A DNA stretch of 64,000 nt. Source: Odontesthes bonariensis. Taxonomy: Eukaryota > Chordata > Actinopteri > Atheriniformes > Atherinopsidae. The DNA lies in the NCBI RefSeq assembly GCF_027942865.1, contig NC_134519.1, positions 19,378,248 through 19,442,247 on the forward strand. Reading direction: 5' to 3'. This document shows, in pieces, positions 1 through 12,829 of the stretch. Within the stretch, counting starts at the first letter, position 1, and each line of letters begins with the position of its first letter. The position numbers were made by a program, and so were the translations under genes. Below the pieces are notes generated by a model. That model saw only the letters and a program-made list of their open reading frames with translations. It searched no databases and was not told the DNA's origin.

Positions 1-2257
1 GACCCGTCTAAAATTCCAAACATAGCGGCACATTCCCCCTCTGTCCTAATGCCCCAAAAGCAGAGCTTGTTGCTGCTTTCAGGAACTCGTCACTCACAGC
101 ATCCCACAGCAGTGAAAATTTTCTCCACCACTTGTTATCAGAATGGAGATAACTAAAAGAGATCCTTTAAAAAATATTGCCCAAACTTTGAAAGAACGTT
201 TCGGTCAGGGGTTTGTGGGGTTAGTAGATTTACATCAATTTAAATTTAAATTATTTCTGCATCACTAGTTAACTGAGGACTGCTTGTGTCATTCAGCCAT
301 GATTGTTTCTGCACATTTTTTCAACGTGAGTAATTGTATACAAGCGTAAACAAGAGTTGGGTATTTTTGCGCGGCTGCCAAACAAAGGCCTTACATCCCG
401 TTACAAATGCATTTGATAGCAACCCTCATGTTCATATGAGCTAGTGCTCACAATGCACTGAACCTCAAGAGAGGCCTACTGATAAAGAATCTGAAGTCAT
501 TTTATTCATGGTTTCGACAAGTGAGCGTATTCAGTTCACTGATACTGTCTCAATGGCTGACATTAACGATTTAAAATGTTTTGTTCTTGTTTTCGTTCTA
601 TTTTAACCCTAAATGACAAAAAGAGGAATTCCAACTACTGCTTCTGATTGACCATGTAAGTTCTGAAATTGATATTGACAGTATCTTCTAACTTTACATT
701 AAAACTGATGCTTTGGTGGCACATCCTGTGGTGCTTATTACTGACTTGATTCCAAGTTGCTGAGAAGAATCTCCGGAAACAAACTTGGGCAGAAACAGAC
801 GGTCTAATCTTAGAAGAGGAAGACCTGTTCTGGCATGGCTTTGCTGTTTCTCCAACTGTGTCCTGCCAAACTAAACACACACTTATAAAATATATCCAGA
901 TCCTTTGTATTGTTTGGAGGGGGTATGAAATACTGCGATGGCATGCCATGCATACGAGCAGACGATTTCAGCTGTGCAAAACACAATGACAAGCGTGTGG
1001 CTAATAGACTTGGAATAACACTTGAGCAGAGCCATCCTCTGTCCCTCCCAGAATGTGCAGCCGCAAACCTTAAGCAACAGTGTCATACATGGAGGTTTGA
1101 CCTGGGAGGAGATCGGTAGGTGTCCAAAAGGTCAGCGGCTGAGCTGTGGCAGATATGGACTGTGTGACAATTACCCTCTTTGCCTTTCATCGCCCTCTTG
1201 AATTCCAGACCTTGATGTCCTACATCACGTATACAAGGTACAAACTAACCACATCTACAAAAAACTTCTGATTAACACAACGGGGCAAGAGACCCAACCG
1301 TGCCCTCAAGGCCAAACACCATTTTAGCAGCAGGGTAACATTTTTTCCCTTCCTCACTCCACTTGTAGCAACATGTAAATGGAACTGGAGAAACACACAC
1401 TACTATTATTTTATCTGTCGATCCTGAGCATGTCATAACCAATATTTGTGTTGTGTGTGAATGGTCAAATCTAGATTGCTGAGCCCTGACAGTTAATGTG
1501 CATGACTGTTCAAGCATGGCAAATGTGCCCCTTTAAGTATCAACTTCTATGTTCCCACACGCTTGATCCTAATTTTAATAGAGACATAAAAAAAGCATGA
1601 CCCTTTCCCTGATACTTTGGTTTTGTCATGCCTGCCACGTGGATCTCTTCAATTGTAATCTCTTTGTGTTGATCAAATGAAGTGTGCTGTGAAATGAACT
1701 GGTTAGAAATTACTTGCAACTTTCTCGGCCATTCAAAAGATGTTTTCTGTCAAAAAAGTTCTGATTCTTCACTGCATAAACCATTATATTGATTTTCACG
1801 TTTTTGCACTGCCCTGATGGCAGATCAAGTGTGCTGACAATTAAAGGTGAGAGGTGTAGACAACATGTGAAAAGCTGAAACTGAGTATTTATATTGTTTT
1901 GTTTTTTTAAAAATACATAACAATTTGGGGCCTCCTTTGTCATACTTTGCACCAAGATCGGGATCACCACAGGTCTGGACTGCAGGCAGGCCAGGTTAAC
2001 ACCTTTTTTCTTACTTTGGAGTGTTTGGTGGAAGGAGACTTATTTATAAAATAAATAAATCTAGCAAGGCTGGAGATCCAAACAGCTGATGTTTGTGTGT
2101 TTATTCTAGAAAGATCTTGAATTAAGTGAAAATAAAAACAAGACATTGTTTTTGAATGCAGATATGATTTGTGAAAAAGACTCTCAGGGTCATAGATAGC
2201 ATGATAGCCATAATAAATAAAAACATTGGCACCAGTTATTATCACTGAGACAATGAC

Positions 2258-2806
2258 TTAAAGGCGGGGTAGGGGATCTTTTTCTGGAACATTTTTTTAC
2301 ATATTGCTTGAAATACTCTTCACACCCCCATTGCAACCAATTAATTAAAGGTTTTGACACAAATATGAAAAGTTTTAGTGGCCTCTAGAACGTACAATCT
2401 AGGAAAAACAGTATCCAATCATTGTGAACAGACCGTTCACAATGATTGGATACTGATGCCGTCTATCAAACTGCAATCTGCTCCTCCTTCCCCCTGTGCG
2501 CGTACCCTGCTCCGTGAACGAATTACACGTCCAGAAGCTTGGCAGGAAGCTAAACTAGAGCCAGCTTGGCTAGCACCTAGCATTATTAAACGTATAGTTA
2601 GCATAAACTAAATACTAAATACGGCAACGATCGATGCTTGCTGTCAGAACAGCGCTCGTGCACCTTCGTGCTCGTGCGCGTTCATGTACTCTAGAGGCGT
2701 GCCTTCGGGGGAAAAGTGAAGAAAAGGGTTGGGACTTTTTACCTGTGTATTTTCAAAATGCAGCTTCGCTGGACTCAAAATCCAGGATCTCCTACCCTAC
2801 CTTTAA
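2258..2806. mobile_element. TTAA-flanked MITE 1 (541 bp plus target sites)
   Basis: Ends are inverted repeats: AGGCGGGGTAGGGGATC from 2262 and, read on the other strand from 2802, AGGTAGGGTAGGAGATC. Each end is bordered by TTAA (2258-2261 and 2803-2806), the target duplication expected of piggyBac- or Kolobok-type elements. There is no transposase, so it is non-autonomous. It contains a perfect hairpin at 2411-2453. The right-hand TTAA is also the left-hand TTAA of the next MITE. Confidence 0.75.
2411..2453. repeat. perfect 19-bp inverted repeat inside MITE 1
   Basis: The left arm GTATCCAATCATTGTGAAC (2411-2429) and its exact reverse complement (2435-2453) are separated by the 5-base loop AGACC. 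It would form a long uninterrupted stem in single strand or RNA. Confidence 0.9.
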
Positions 2807-3226
2807 AGCTGCGGTCGGCAACTTTTTTTTAGTCATATTAGCTTGAACTGTCATGGGATTCTGGAAGTAGAATATTAAATAGGCTGTTTAGGAAAAATAA
2901 CGAATTCCGTAGCTCCCTCTGAAGCCTGTAATCATGCTTGCAAAAACCGAGCGCTCCCGGCTGTTTTTAACCAATCAAGTTAGGGTGGAGGAATCCTACC
3001 TGTCAATCACAGCTTGTGCACACGCTGCTGAGCGTGAGTCTGCCCCAGCTTGTGTGCGCTCACACTGGTGTGAACTCACGTGCACAACCTCGTCCACAGA
3101 GGGGGAGGGGTTTGGGGGGCGATTCGGAGTTTGTTAGAGGTTGGGGGAGGGACCTGAAAGTTGTATCAGTTCGAATTTTCCGACTTTAGACTCGCAATTT
3201 TGAAAACCTGCCGACTGCAGCTTTAA
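2803..3226. mobile_element. TTAA-flanked MITE 2 (416 bp plus target sites)
   Basis: Terminal inverted repeats AGCTGCGGTCGGCA (from 2807) and, on the other strand from 3222, AGCTGCAGTCGGCA differ at one position. Both ends abut TTAA (2803-2806 and 3223-3226). No coding capacity is visible. The element sits directly against MITE 1, sharing a single TTAA. Confidence 0.75.
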
Positions 3227-3937
3227 CTTTCTGACTGTACTGTGGGACAGCATCTATACAGAACAAACGATATAAAAGGAAAAGTCATAAAATTAAAGCG
3301 TAAAACGTTTATAATCTACACCACAACATTTAGTGTCATACATGGCATCGTCTTGCTGAAATACCACCAAACTAGATTGGTTCTGCTCCTTTATAGCCAA
3401 GCAGACATAAAATCATTTCCACAAAAGAATTCTAAAATTTTGTTTTCTTCCGATTACAAGACAGTTCCTCACTTAACTCCAGATTGCTTTAAATGAGCTT
3501 GGGCTCAGATAAGGTGTTTGCAATTCTAGATCTTGAATTTGTAATTCATTCATTTTATTTTTCTAGCATGTTAGAGTTTCACTCTTCATTTGTGAAAGCA
3601 GCAATGAGCTGTGATCTCTTAGACCAACTTTCAGAAGTGCTCTTGAGCCCATGTAGTGCTTTACATGGATCTATGTCGGTGTTTCACGTAGTGCCACCTG
3701 ACGGCCAAAGTTCACAGCCATAAAGTGTTGCTTGTTCAGCCTTGACATTGTGTGTGCAGTGATTTCTCAAGACTCTTTCTCAAGCATTACACTACTTTTC
3801 CAAATTTTTGTAGCACCCATTCCAATTATTTTTATGAATCAGCTGATGAGATCAAAAAATTACTTCAGCATACTTCATATATTGTCTTTGCCCTTCTAAT
3901 CAATGAAAGGGGCATAAGATGTAAGTTAGAAATGCCA

Positions 3938-4780
3938 AAAATCAAATCAAATCAAATCAAATTTATTTATATAGCACATTTCATGTACAAACAGTTCAAA
4001 GTGCTTTACATAAAATAAAAGCATTGCAGCAGGGAGTGCAAGAAGCATTAAAAATACATAAAAGAATATAAAAAGAAACAAATAAAATCATTTAAATGAA
4101 TTTAAAAACAGGCAACAGTCTAGATAAGTTAAAAGATATTTCATGCATAGACACATGAGAACAGAAATGTCTTTAACCTGGATTTAAAAATGTCTACATT
4201 TGCTGAAAGTTTAATCTCCACTGGCAGTTTGTTCCACTTGTTAGCAGCATAACAGCTAAATGCTGCTTCTCCATGTTTAGTCTGGACTCTGGACTGAACC
4301 AGCTGACCTGAGTCCTTGGATCTAAGAGCTCTGCTGGGTTTATATTCTCTGAACATATCACAGATGTATTTTGGGCCTAAACCGTTCTGGGATTTGTAAA
4401 CCATCAGCAGGCTTTTAAAATCTATTCTGTGACTGACTGGAAGCCAGTGTAAAGATATTAAAACTGGTGTGATGTGTTCAGATCTCTTAGTCCGGGTTAA
4501 AACTCTAGCAGCAGCGTTCTGGATGAGCTGCAGATGTTTAATGCTCTTTTTGGGAAGTCCAGTTAAAAGAGCATTACAGTAATCGAGTCTACTGGAGATG
4601 AATGCATGGATGAGTTTCTCCTGGTCTTTTTGGGAGAGGAAACCTTTAATTCTGTTGATGTTTCTGAGGTGGTAAAAAGCTGCCTTGGTGACAGCTTTGA
4701 TGTGGCTGCTGAAAGTCAGATCTGAGTCTATCAACACTCCGAGGTTACGAACCTGGTCAGTGATTGCCACATGCAGTAGA
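3938..4780 (-). mobile_element. L2-type LINE, 3' end with reverse-transcriptase C-terminal ORF
   Basis: Minus-strand reading frame 4770-4141 gives about 209 uninterrupted residues typical of the C-terminal part of an L2/Maui-like retrotransposon polyprotein. Recognisable blocks are NLGVLIDSDLTFSSHI, FISSRLDYCNALLTGLP, IQNAAARVLTRT and LISLHWLPVSHRIDFK. The frame stops at 4141, followed by a short 3' UTR and a terminal pentamer tail, (AAATC)n read on the plus strand at about 3938-3962. This is the usual anatomy of a 5'-truncated L2 insertion in fish. The open frame over the whole remnant suggests fairly recent insertion. Catalytic RT motifs and endonuclease are absent because of 5' truncation. 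It lies antisense to nothing coding, inside the inferred lama3 intron. Confidence 0.85.
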
Positions 4781-7749
4781 TCATTTTTGGCGCCCCATAG
4801 AGCTAACTGGGTTAGTCTACATTAAGATCAGAATTTTGACTGATATTAGCCATCTGAGCGAGCCCCTGGTGTAAGATTGGGCAATGCAGTGCAAAGAAGA
4901 ATAGGCATCTCCTTCTGTTAGAGTGGATCAACCATGCAGGAAAAAAAAACAAAAAAACATTGCAGCCCAGTGGGGGTAGAGCATTTGCCCTCCAGTTTGT
5001 AACAATGTAATGTACAACTGTTAGTCTGTCTGCAACAGGTGGGGCAATGGAGGGGGAAGAGGGTTGTCTGGAGTATTTTTCTCTGTCTCCATGACAGAAT
5101 TAGTTGCATACGGTAACAATGAACAGATGGCTAAAAGTTACAAGACACATTTAGGTGTAACAGAAATGTAAAGAACATGCAGTTTTCTACTTGTTTGCAG
5201 TCTTCTCAAAGTCAAAGTGTGAGCTGCAGCTACTAACTTATCTGTGCTTTACTGTATTAAACCTTATGTTTGTATTTGATCTTGTTAATCATCAAAAGCC
5301 ATGCTGAATTCACAAAATTACATTAAATGAAGTAATCAGAAATTCCATATCACATTTTCTGTGTGTTAGCTAAATTCTCCCTCAGTTAAAATGCATCTTG
5401 TTACATCTGTTTTTGGATTTAAAAAAAAAACTCCTAAAAACTTTAAATGTCGACATAAAACTTATTTTTTCATGAGCAACATGTGAAATACTACAGTAAT
5501 ATTGAATTGTGTAGTCTTTTCAGTATTCTCTAAGATCTCTGACAGTGACCTCAGTTGATAGCATGCGTGAGAGTGAGCTATTCATGACACAGCCCTGTCA
5601 AATAGGTCTAGGAAAACTGCTGCTCTCTTAACACTCCCTATTGCATCAGTGCCTGCGTCAGTGAACCTGTGACCGGTGATTAACATTACCATGTTCCAAC
5701 TGATGACAAGGGCCTTGAAGAGGTGAAAAGATCCCACATTAACCCCCACAAGCTTTTCCACACTGCAGCTCCAGATTTAGGTGGAGCTGCAGTTCAACAG
5801 TCAAATGAGATGCACACTTCAAGCCAGGCTGCTAATGCTAACAAGCCTACCATGACTGTTAGTGGAGCGGTAAATATCAGCTGGGTTGGCCTAATGCCTC
5901 AGGCACCCTGGCTAAAGACAGTCACTTACATCACCTCCGTCATCACTGGAGCGATATATCTAACTGCCAATCTTGCCTTTGGTGTCTGACTGAGCCATCT
6001 GCACCGTAACTGCAAATATTTATGATAAAACACATATCTACAGCTAGTCAGAACACAGATCAAATTTTCATAGCAAATAACTAGGGGCTTACACATGCAA
6101 ATCACATGATATCTCAATTAGTATAACAGGCAATACCGCTTGCTGCATGATTGAGAAGGAGGCCGCTCAGCCATGCGCACGGATTCTGTATCATCCATTC
6201 ATGTACCTTTATGTCTGCTCAATACGAAGGCTCAGTAGAAGAGGGCTTGTTGAGAGGGAAAATTAAACGTTTTCAGTCGTGACCTATGTTTTTGTATGTG
6301 TTTTCTGTTTAAGCACGTTCTCACCACCAAATTACACCACCTCTTTCTATCCATTTATCAAATGAAAAGAGAGGGCTAGGTCACTTTCTAGGTTGCTTTA
6401 AGAGAGCCAAACCTTTGTGAGAGTCTGAGAGCACAGAAAGGATGTCACACAATACTGCCTTAAAGGATTCTAACACAAAAGGGGGCGACGGCTGCAAATA
6501 AAACATTCAAACCAACTTTGGCGGTAGGCGGACCCCTGAGAGAGAGGATTAGGTTCCCGGGGAATGTCTCTAAAATTAAGTTCCAAGAAGCTTGGTCTCT
6601 TCACCATTGCAGAATTGTGAGCAGAGGCAAAGCCCCAGGACTAAAATGAATAAGAGCACTTTCCTCCAACTTCATTACATGGTCATGGATTTGACTTTTT
6701 TTTTTTACATCATCTAAAATGAAAGATCAGTACCCTGGCCGTGAAATCACATAAGCACAGAGACGTTCTGCTTTGTAAATAACAATTTAAAGCCCAAAAA
6801 ACTGCCACCGAAAGCTCCATCATGAACACCATGAACCTTCACCAGCACGGCCCCTTAAACATCAATCAGATGACAATCAGGACCGTATTCAAACCAAAAG
6901 TGTACTTTATATATCTAGTGTCTGACTATCAATCAGAAGCATCTCAGACTCATCAAATAGCAGACAGACAGCAGTAAGCTCTGGCATGTTTGCCTCACAT
7001 GGTCAACTCTGGACTCACTCAGGCAGATAAGCACATGTAGTCACGGCTCCTAAAATACATTCCCCAGAAAAAAAAGGAGTGACTGGCAGTCAGATATATG
7101 GTGTAAATGTTTAGCAGAACAATGGCTTACCTACTGGGTCCTCTAAATAGTTTAACAAGGAAAAAAGTTCCAGGAAAAGTATTTTCATGGTCATGAATTT
7201 ATGACAAGATCTAAGAGCAATATTTCAGCAGCTCTTGTGGTGTTAATGTGGATGGCTGCACAAATAGTAAACGTGAAAACAAAAACTGACTCTGTAAAAA
7301 TAAAACATGCTTTGAAACGATTTCAAAGTTGTTCCGAATCAGCTGCAAACACAACAAACAAATGGGAGCTTGTTTCCCTGAATTAGATCATGGAATTTTC
7401 TTTATTGACTTGGAGGCAGGCACATTTTTCATTCATGTAATCGAAGAAATTATCAACATATGATCAGAGCAGCCATAAATAGCCGATTGCAGCCAATTCC
7501 ATTCATCCTGGGTCAAGTGCTTCTGAGGCGTTTATGCCAAACATAACCTTTAACTTCCATACAGGAGTCAACTGAAGACCACAGAGGTCATTTCCAGACT
7601 GAGGATATTGATTGCCATGGGTCAAAAGCCAAGAAGTCACACAAACAGGGAGCTGCTTGCCTGCTTGCATTGGCATGTCTTTGACATGGAGCTTATCAAG
7701 AATTTTCTTCTTCTTCACTTTCATCTTTTGCCATCATAAGATAACAAAA

Positions 7750-8100
7750 AAAGAGGGTATACAAAAGTTTAGGCACCCCACATGGTTAGTTCTGAATATC
7801 CTCTCCTCTCCTTTTTTTCATAGCCAAATGAGAGTCTTTAAATTCTTGTTCAGTGAATTCTTTCCCAGCAAGGAAATCTAGTTCTGCACAATGCTCGGGC
7901 CATCTTGAGATAGACCACACAGACAAATGATGACAGATTAATCTAGAGGAGCACTGGCAAACTCTTGAGCTTTTCATTTCTTTGGACTTCATTCTCCATC
8001 TGTCAATAAAATGTTCTTTGTTCCGCTGGCTGCAACACACACCCAATGCATGATCAATCCATCCTCTTGCTTAATGGTTTGTTAGTAGTCCTCACAGAAG
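7750..8100. mobile_element. degenerate DNA-transposon relic (family uncertain)
   Basis: The stretch starts with a sequence like known fish repeat ends (TACAAAAGTTTAGGCACCCC at 7760-7779) and includes CCAATGCATGATCAATCC near 8043. The latter resembles the minus-strand view of a Tc1-like transposase gene common in fish, from memory. A related diverged copy lies at 38770-38960. No open frame or matching right end was found. Confidence 0.4.
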
Positions 8101-10606
8101 GTTTGCTAGCTTATTGAATATTTATCAATATTGACATATTTGACATATTTGTTATTATCCAATATGCCAATAATTGTCAAAACATGTACCAATGCCACTA
8201 GTAAAACATGCACAAATTCAACCAAATGCAGAGAAAAATCAAGTCACTCCTGGAGTATTATTGGTTCATTCATATCTAAATGAATAAAATGCAGTTCTTT
8301 CTAAATGTGCACGTTAGCCTGGCAAAATAAAGCAATAACCTTAGCTTACATGTAAAAGATGCCATAACCATTTTTCTAATACAATTTTTAAGCAAAGCTC
8401 TAAACCAAGGATCCAGATATCTCTGAGGTTCAAAATCTAATTTGCCCCTTCATCGGCCAATCATCTTAGTTTAGTGCGTCAAGCACATTTAAGTATGTTG
8501 AACACAAAGCATTGGGTCATACAGATGTCTTTGATTTCATTCCTTAATCAGAGCAGTGCCAAATATATTTTCTCTTTCCAAATGATAGTGTTCAATCAAG
8601 GGATCATCTGGTTCAGAAAGGTTCTTGCTCTATGAGCTGCACTACAGGCTGAAGACTGGAATTAAATTTATCGCCAAGGGGGACCATTGATATCTGTCAA
8701 ATTTGTACAGCAGTCAGTAACTCTCAAGACGTTTCCCTTTAAAACAAAAATCCTCCCGGTGGCAAGAGAGATAATGGCGGCTCAGAGGAAAGCAAACATG
8801 TCCACTCAAAATAGTCCAAATATTTCAGCAGGACTGACAAAGTGACGCTGCCATCACTAACCCGAGCGTGTACTGGTGTAAAATTCCTCTGACAAACAAC
8901 CGAGTTCAGTTTTGATCAGATTAGTGTAGCTGTGAACTAAGCAGACCATGCTTTAAACAATCCACTTCGAAACAGAGAAACCGGAAACAGGTCTGTCAAA
9001 AAAAAGCCCCTCTCTTTGAACCTCGTAGATTTAACATAAACATCAATCGTGCCATTATCTCGTATATCTGCTTAGGGCTTTGCAGACAGCATCCGAACAG
9101 CCACCTGCGTTTGGTCTTGAAAGAAACCACAATACCCATTCAGCTTGGTCTAGCCCACATATTTCATTAAACACATCATTTATCATGTGGGTTTGAAAAG
9201 AATCTACAAAGCTATCAAATCCCACAGGGGGTGGTCAAACATTTACAGCGATAGTCAAGTCCAAGATAACGCATGAGCTTACGTTTGAGTATTGGAGGAG
9301 GGCGATAAAACTCTAAGGCAGGTAAATAAAACACAACAATTTCAATTCTCAATCATATTCTATCTGGATATACAAAGTCTTTGTCATCAAGATTCTGGAG
9401 TCTCCCTCTTTTAACTTAATTTTGTAATTTGGGAGCTTCAATCTTCATTTCCCATCAGCAAGTCACAAACATGTCCTCTAAATGCTATGTTTTTATTTTA
9501 AATCAGTTTTCCTGTCAGTGAGTATTTTTGAGGATTTGAGCACTAAAACAACCAAACAGCTTTAAAAACAACAGCAGCAGGTAATCATTATAGACTTGGT
9601 GGTTGCTATAGATGCTATTAAAAGAGAGATGTGTGTGACAGGTGTGTGGTGTGTGTTTGTGTGCAATGAGGCAGGGCAGGGTGTTGTGTGGTTGGTAGTC
9701 ACAGTCACAGATCCGACCATGCTCTTTTTAGCACGCTATAATACATTAATGCTGCTTTCCCTGCTCCCAAATAAACTGAGCATTACCACGTATTAAAGTC
9801 TGACATCTCTAAAGGCCGTGCATGTGTCCATCCTCGAGCGAGCGTGGACTATAATTAGCAGCGCAGGATCTCTGCTCAGCTCAGTCTGTCTAAAAACAGA
9901 GACAGAAAAGCCCACACCCATTGTCTGACACGGTGCCCATTGGAAGCCAAAGGTGCAACACGTGTGCAGAGGAGCACTTTTGTTACGTTTCCCAAACTAG
10001 TAAAAACCCTTATCCAGCATGAAATCCAGGAGTCCACCTGCACATTACAAATCAGATTTTACATCTCTCTGATCCCTAATCCAGAAACAGCATTCCTCTC
10101 TTTCTTCACAGCGGATAATTGAGCGTGAGGTGCAGTTTTATGGGCCGATGGCCAAACTCCTGCCAGAGACGTGGGTCATGATGGGAGCATATTCTCTGGC
10201 CAAAGGGGCATGAATCTGATTCCTGGAGAGAATCCAACCGCAGCACATGATTGCTGCTTACTGAAGTGATGAAGCTCACACTGAAAACATAACCATATAA
10301 CACCTTCGGAATACTTGTGAATGAAACACTGCCAGTCAAACCATTTTCTTCCCAGTGTGTCCAAAACACAGCAGCAGCAGCAAGGACAAGGAATGTGGAG
10401 CAAAAATATTGAAAATATCCAGTCTCACTCCGGTGAATGTGGTACAACTCATGTCCCAACAGCACAGCAGTGGCCAAGGAAGAAAAAAAAACATCTTTAA
10501 CATTCAGGTGCTAAATTTTACTGTCACCACAGACCTGTGATTATTCACACAGCAGGTAACAGCTGGAAAACATCTGTTTTGTGCAGAGAGTAACATGGGA
10601 TCTCAC

Positions 10607-10759
10607 CTGTCCAAGGTCCAGGGTAACATTCACCTCATTATAGACTATTCCCCTGGAGAGAGGAGGGCTCTGCCACCACCGCTCAGTCCCATCGATGGCA
10701 TTGCTCACTGGGTGGGCTTTGCTTGGATCCGCGGAGTTACAGTAGTCACAAAACTGACC
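10607..10759 (-). CDS. lama3: laminin alpha-3, coding exon 2 (laminin N-terminal domain)
   Basis: Read on the minus strand, a CCATTTAG acceptor precedes 51 complete codons that end in CAG before a GTGAGA donor. The peptide continues the laminin N-terminal (LN, domain VI) fold with [20 protein letters not shown], then [16 protein letters not shown] and VTLDLGQ. The LN domain mediates polymerisation of laminin trimers into basement-membrane networks. QFCDYCNS at this place fits alpha-3 rather than alpha-5 (QYCDICTA) as I recall the human proteins. Both exon edges are phase 0, matching exon 1. The next exon was not found in the window. Confidence 0.88.
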
Positions 10760-11309
10760 CTAAATGGTGTCAAATGATTTGTATTGAGAAACTGAACTAC
10801 AGCAAACAAGCATGTTTTATAATGGAGGTAAATAACTAACATAGCTGCAAAGAAATCAAACAAAATTAAAAGCTGTTCAACCAACAATGTGGATTAGAGG
10901 AATTCCTGACTTTTTACAGTAATGCATGAGGGGGTAGGAGCACAACTGAAGAGCATTTCCTTTAGAAAACGTGGGAAACAACTACTGTAGGGCTACTGTA
11001 AAACTATTTCTGACAGTTGTACAAGTTGGTAAGGCATGCAGAAATGTCAGATTTCACCTCCTGTCGTTACAAACAGGAGCACAGGACAGGCCATCTTTAT
11101 AAGAATAACTTTCACCCAGTAATTTGACGTCAGATAAAATCACCTGTTCATTATTTGTATATACATGACATGTTATTTTTTAATTTCCTCCAAAGGGGGT
11201 TGAAAAAAGTGTTTTTTCTAATTTTTTATTCTGACCAAATACGGTTACTTTTCTGTTTCTGCATTCCCATTTAAAGCACTGAGTAAAAGTTGTGTTTTTT
11301 TTTTCTTAC

Positions 11310-11573
11310 CTGTATATTTTGAGTAGGAAATCCAGTTGTAGGTCCGCCGACAAGTTTACAGTATAAATCCAATCTCGGTGTGCCAGCCTCATCCTGACCG
11401 CAGGTTGCTGTGGCAGATATACTCCCCACCTCTGCGAGGTTAAAGTACGGTGGATTCAAACTGAACCCTGTTAAGTCATTAAAAGTTTGTTGTCCATCTG
11501 CCTCCCTGAAAATCTTCATACAAGAGGTCAAACACAGAGCGAGGATATGTGCTCCGATCATCCCCCTCGCCAT
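11310..11573 (-). CDS. lama3: laminin alpha-3, coding exon 1 (signal peptide and start of LN domain)
   Basis: Eighty-eight codons on the minus strand end in CAG before a GTAAGA donor. The first Met with a good context (A at -3, G at +4) opens MARGMIGAHILALCLTSC, a plausible secretory signal peptide. The start of the laminin LN domain follows: FSLNPPYFNLAE, SATATCGQDEAGT, LDLYCKLVGGP. These blocks are diagnostic of laminin alpha-3/alpha-5. Together with exon 2 and synteny the best call is the long (LN-bearing) lama3 form, subunit of extracellular basement-membrane laminins in epithelia. An in-frame Met three codons earlier (11582) has a weaker context. Only the 5' end of this large gene is in the window; it runs off the left edge. 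It is head-to-head with the MIT-domain gene. Confidence 0.9.
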
Positions 11574-12829
11574 GTTCCACATCAGAGACGCTTGTAGATG
11601 CTGTGAGCAACCCGCCGCGTGCGTGCAGGTCTTGTCATCTGTTGCTCTCCATGAACTGCGCCGCGAGTTTACGCGCGAGGCTCTTTTTTAGTTGGTCTGC
11701 ACGTCCGCTTATGTCAGACAAAGCTTTAAGTTTCTCTTCCACTGTTGGAGGTGTGTCCTGTTTTCCATATCCCAAAACTAACTAGGCCATCTTTCCGCGT
11801 TGCGAACAAAACTAAAGTGTGCGCAACACTGCAGTATCGCAGCTCTCAGGTGTCAGGCCGCCGCGGGTCTGAGCTCGACGCTAACGCGCTGTGACTGAGC
11901 GGGGCCAAAGGTCTGCCATCATCACTTACACTGCGTTTAACCGGTCACCAGAGGCGCGTTCTGTTTTTATTTTTAGTTTCTCTTCATTTCTCTGGAGGTC
12001 ATTAGCCTACCTCTAAAATGTAAAAGTTCCTCATACGAGCTTAGTTATTGGTTGCAGATTCTGTTAGAAGATCCTCATCCAATCAATTTTAAATTCTCCA
12101 AGGAGCGTTTGTTTGTGTCATTTTGCTATTTTTCTTTGTTCTTGACAGATCTTAAGACTAAATGCAAAAAGAGAAAAGAAAAAAACCCGTCCAAATGCAA
12201 ATAAAAATGCACGCGAGTTACATCTGCACATGGGTCATTGTATATTGCGTTTTTTATCTCCAAAACTTTTACATTGAAGCAGATGTGGATGAGCTCCGAA
12301 CACGTCGCTGAGCCTTTCACAGTGGTCTTGGGGCGACCTCTAGTGGAGCACACTGTCATCACACCAGAGTTATTATCACTGAGTTGGATTTTTGTGTCGC
12401 CAATACTAACATACGTAACTAGTGCCGCGTGTTTGTAAGACACTGTATATAACGAGAGCTTTCTTTCTCAGTAACTACTGAAATCCATTAATTTGCATAT
12501 TTGTCTGCTGTTCAGGTTGTCGTCTCAAAACAATCTGAGAGAAGCCTATGTTAAAAAGTGGAACATTATTCTGGTCAGCCGCTCGTTTCGTGTTTGGAAA
12601 GTCCACAGCAACAATTATGCGCCGTGACTCACTTTTCCGCGCCCCAGCATCGCAGTCATTCTTTGGACCGGTCAGGCAGCTTTCTTGGACGCATGTGTGA
12701 GAGATGAGGGAGTGATAGGCAAACAGGAACTGAACTTGCGCAGCGACTACACCGCTGCGTAAACGAAACTAGACTTTAGGGGATCAGGGGTTGAATCTGT
12801 TGCGCCTTTTCGCTCTAACAGGACGCCGC
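11574..12829. promoter_or_regulatory. head-to-head intergenic/5' region between lama3 and the MIT-domain gene
   Basis: About 1.26 kb separates the lama3 start codon (minus strand) from the start of the MIT-only gene (plus strand). It must hold both 5' UTRs and promoters. GC-rich patches lie at about 11590-11900 and 12590-12840. No TATA box was assigned with confidence and no other gene is recognisable. Confidence 0.5.

Larger units (their letters stand above)
1..10606 (-). other. lama3: probable lama3 intron 2 (partial, runs off window)
   Basis: The sequence downstream (on the minus strand) of the lama3 exon 2 donor to the window edge contains no further laminin exon that I could find. The next expected exon would encode the block after the DLGQ motif of the laminin N-terminal domain, and it was not seen on the minus strand. 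The stretch is AT-rich, with only short random reading frames. It carries the TTAA MITEs, the L2 LINE and the transposon relic listed separately. Between about 4.8 and 7.7 kb and between 8.1 and 10.6 kb I see nothing else recognisable. Intron status is inferred from the missing exon 3. Confidence 0.6.

Noticed and set aside
5723-5989. 88-codon plus-strand frame with a hydrophobic C-terminus
   Set aside because: No family resemblance; isolated in AT-rich intron sequence; antisense frame of similar length overlaps.
10106-10477. 123-codon minus-strand frame considered as lama3 exon 3
   Set aside because: It does not contain the expected laminin N-terminal block (FHVAY...IKFANSPRPDLW) and lacks suitable splice sites.
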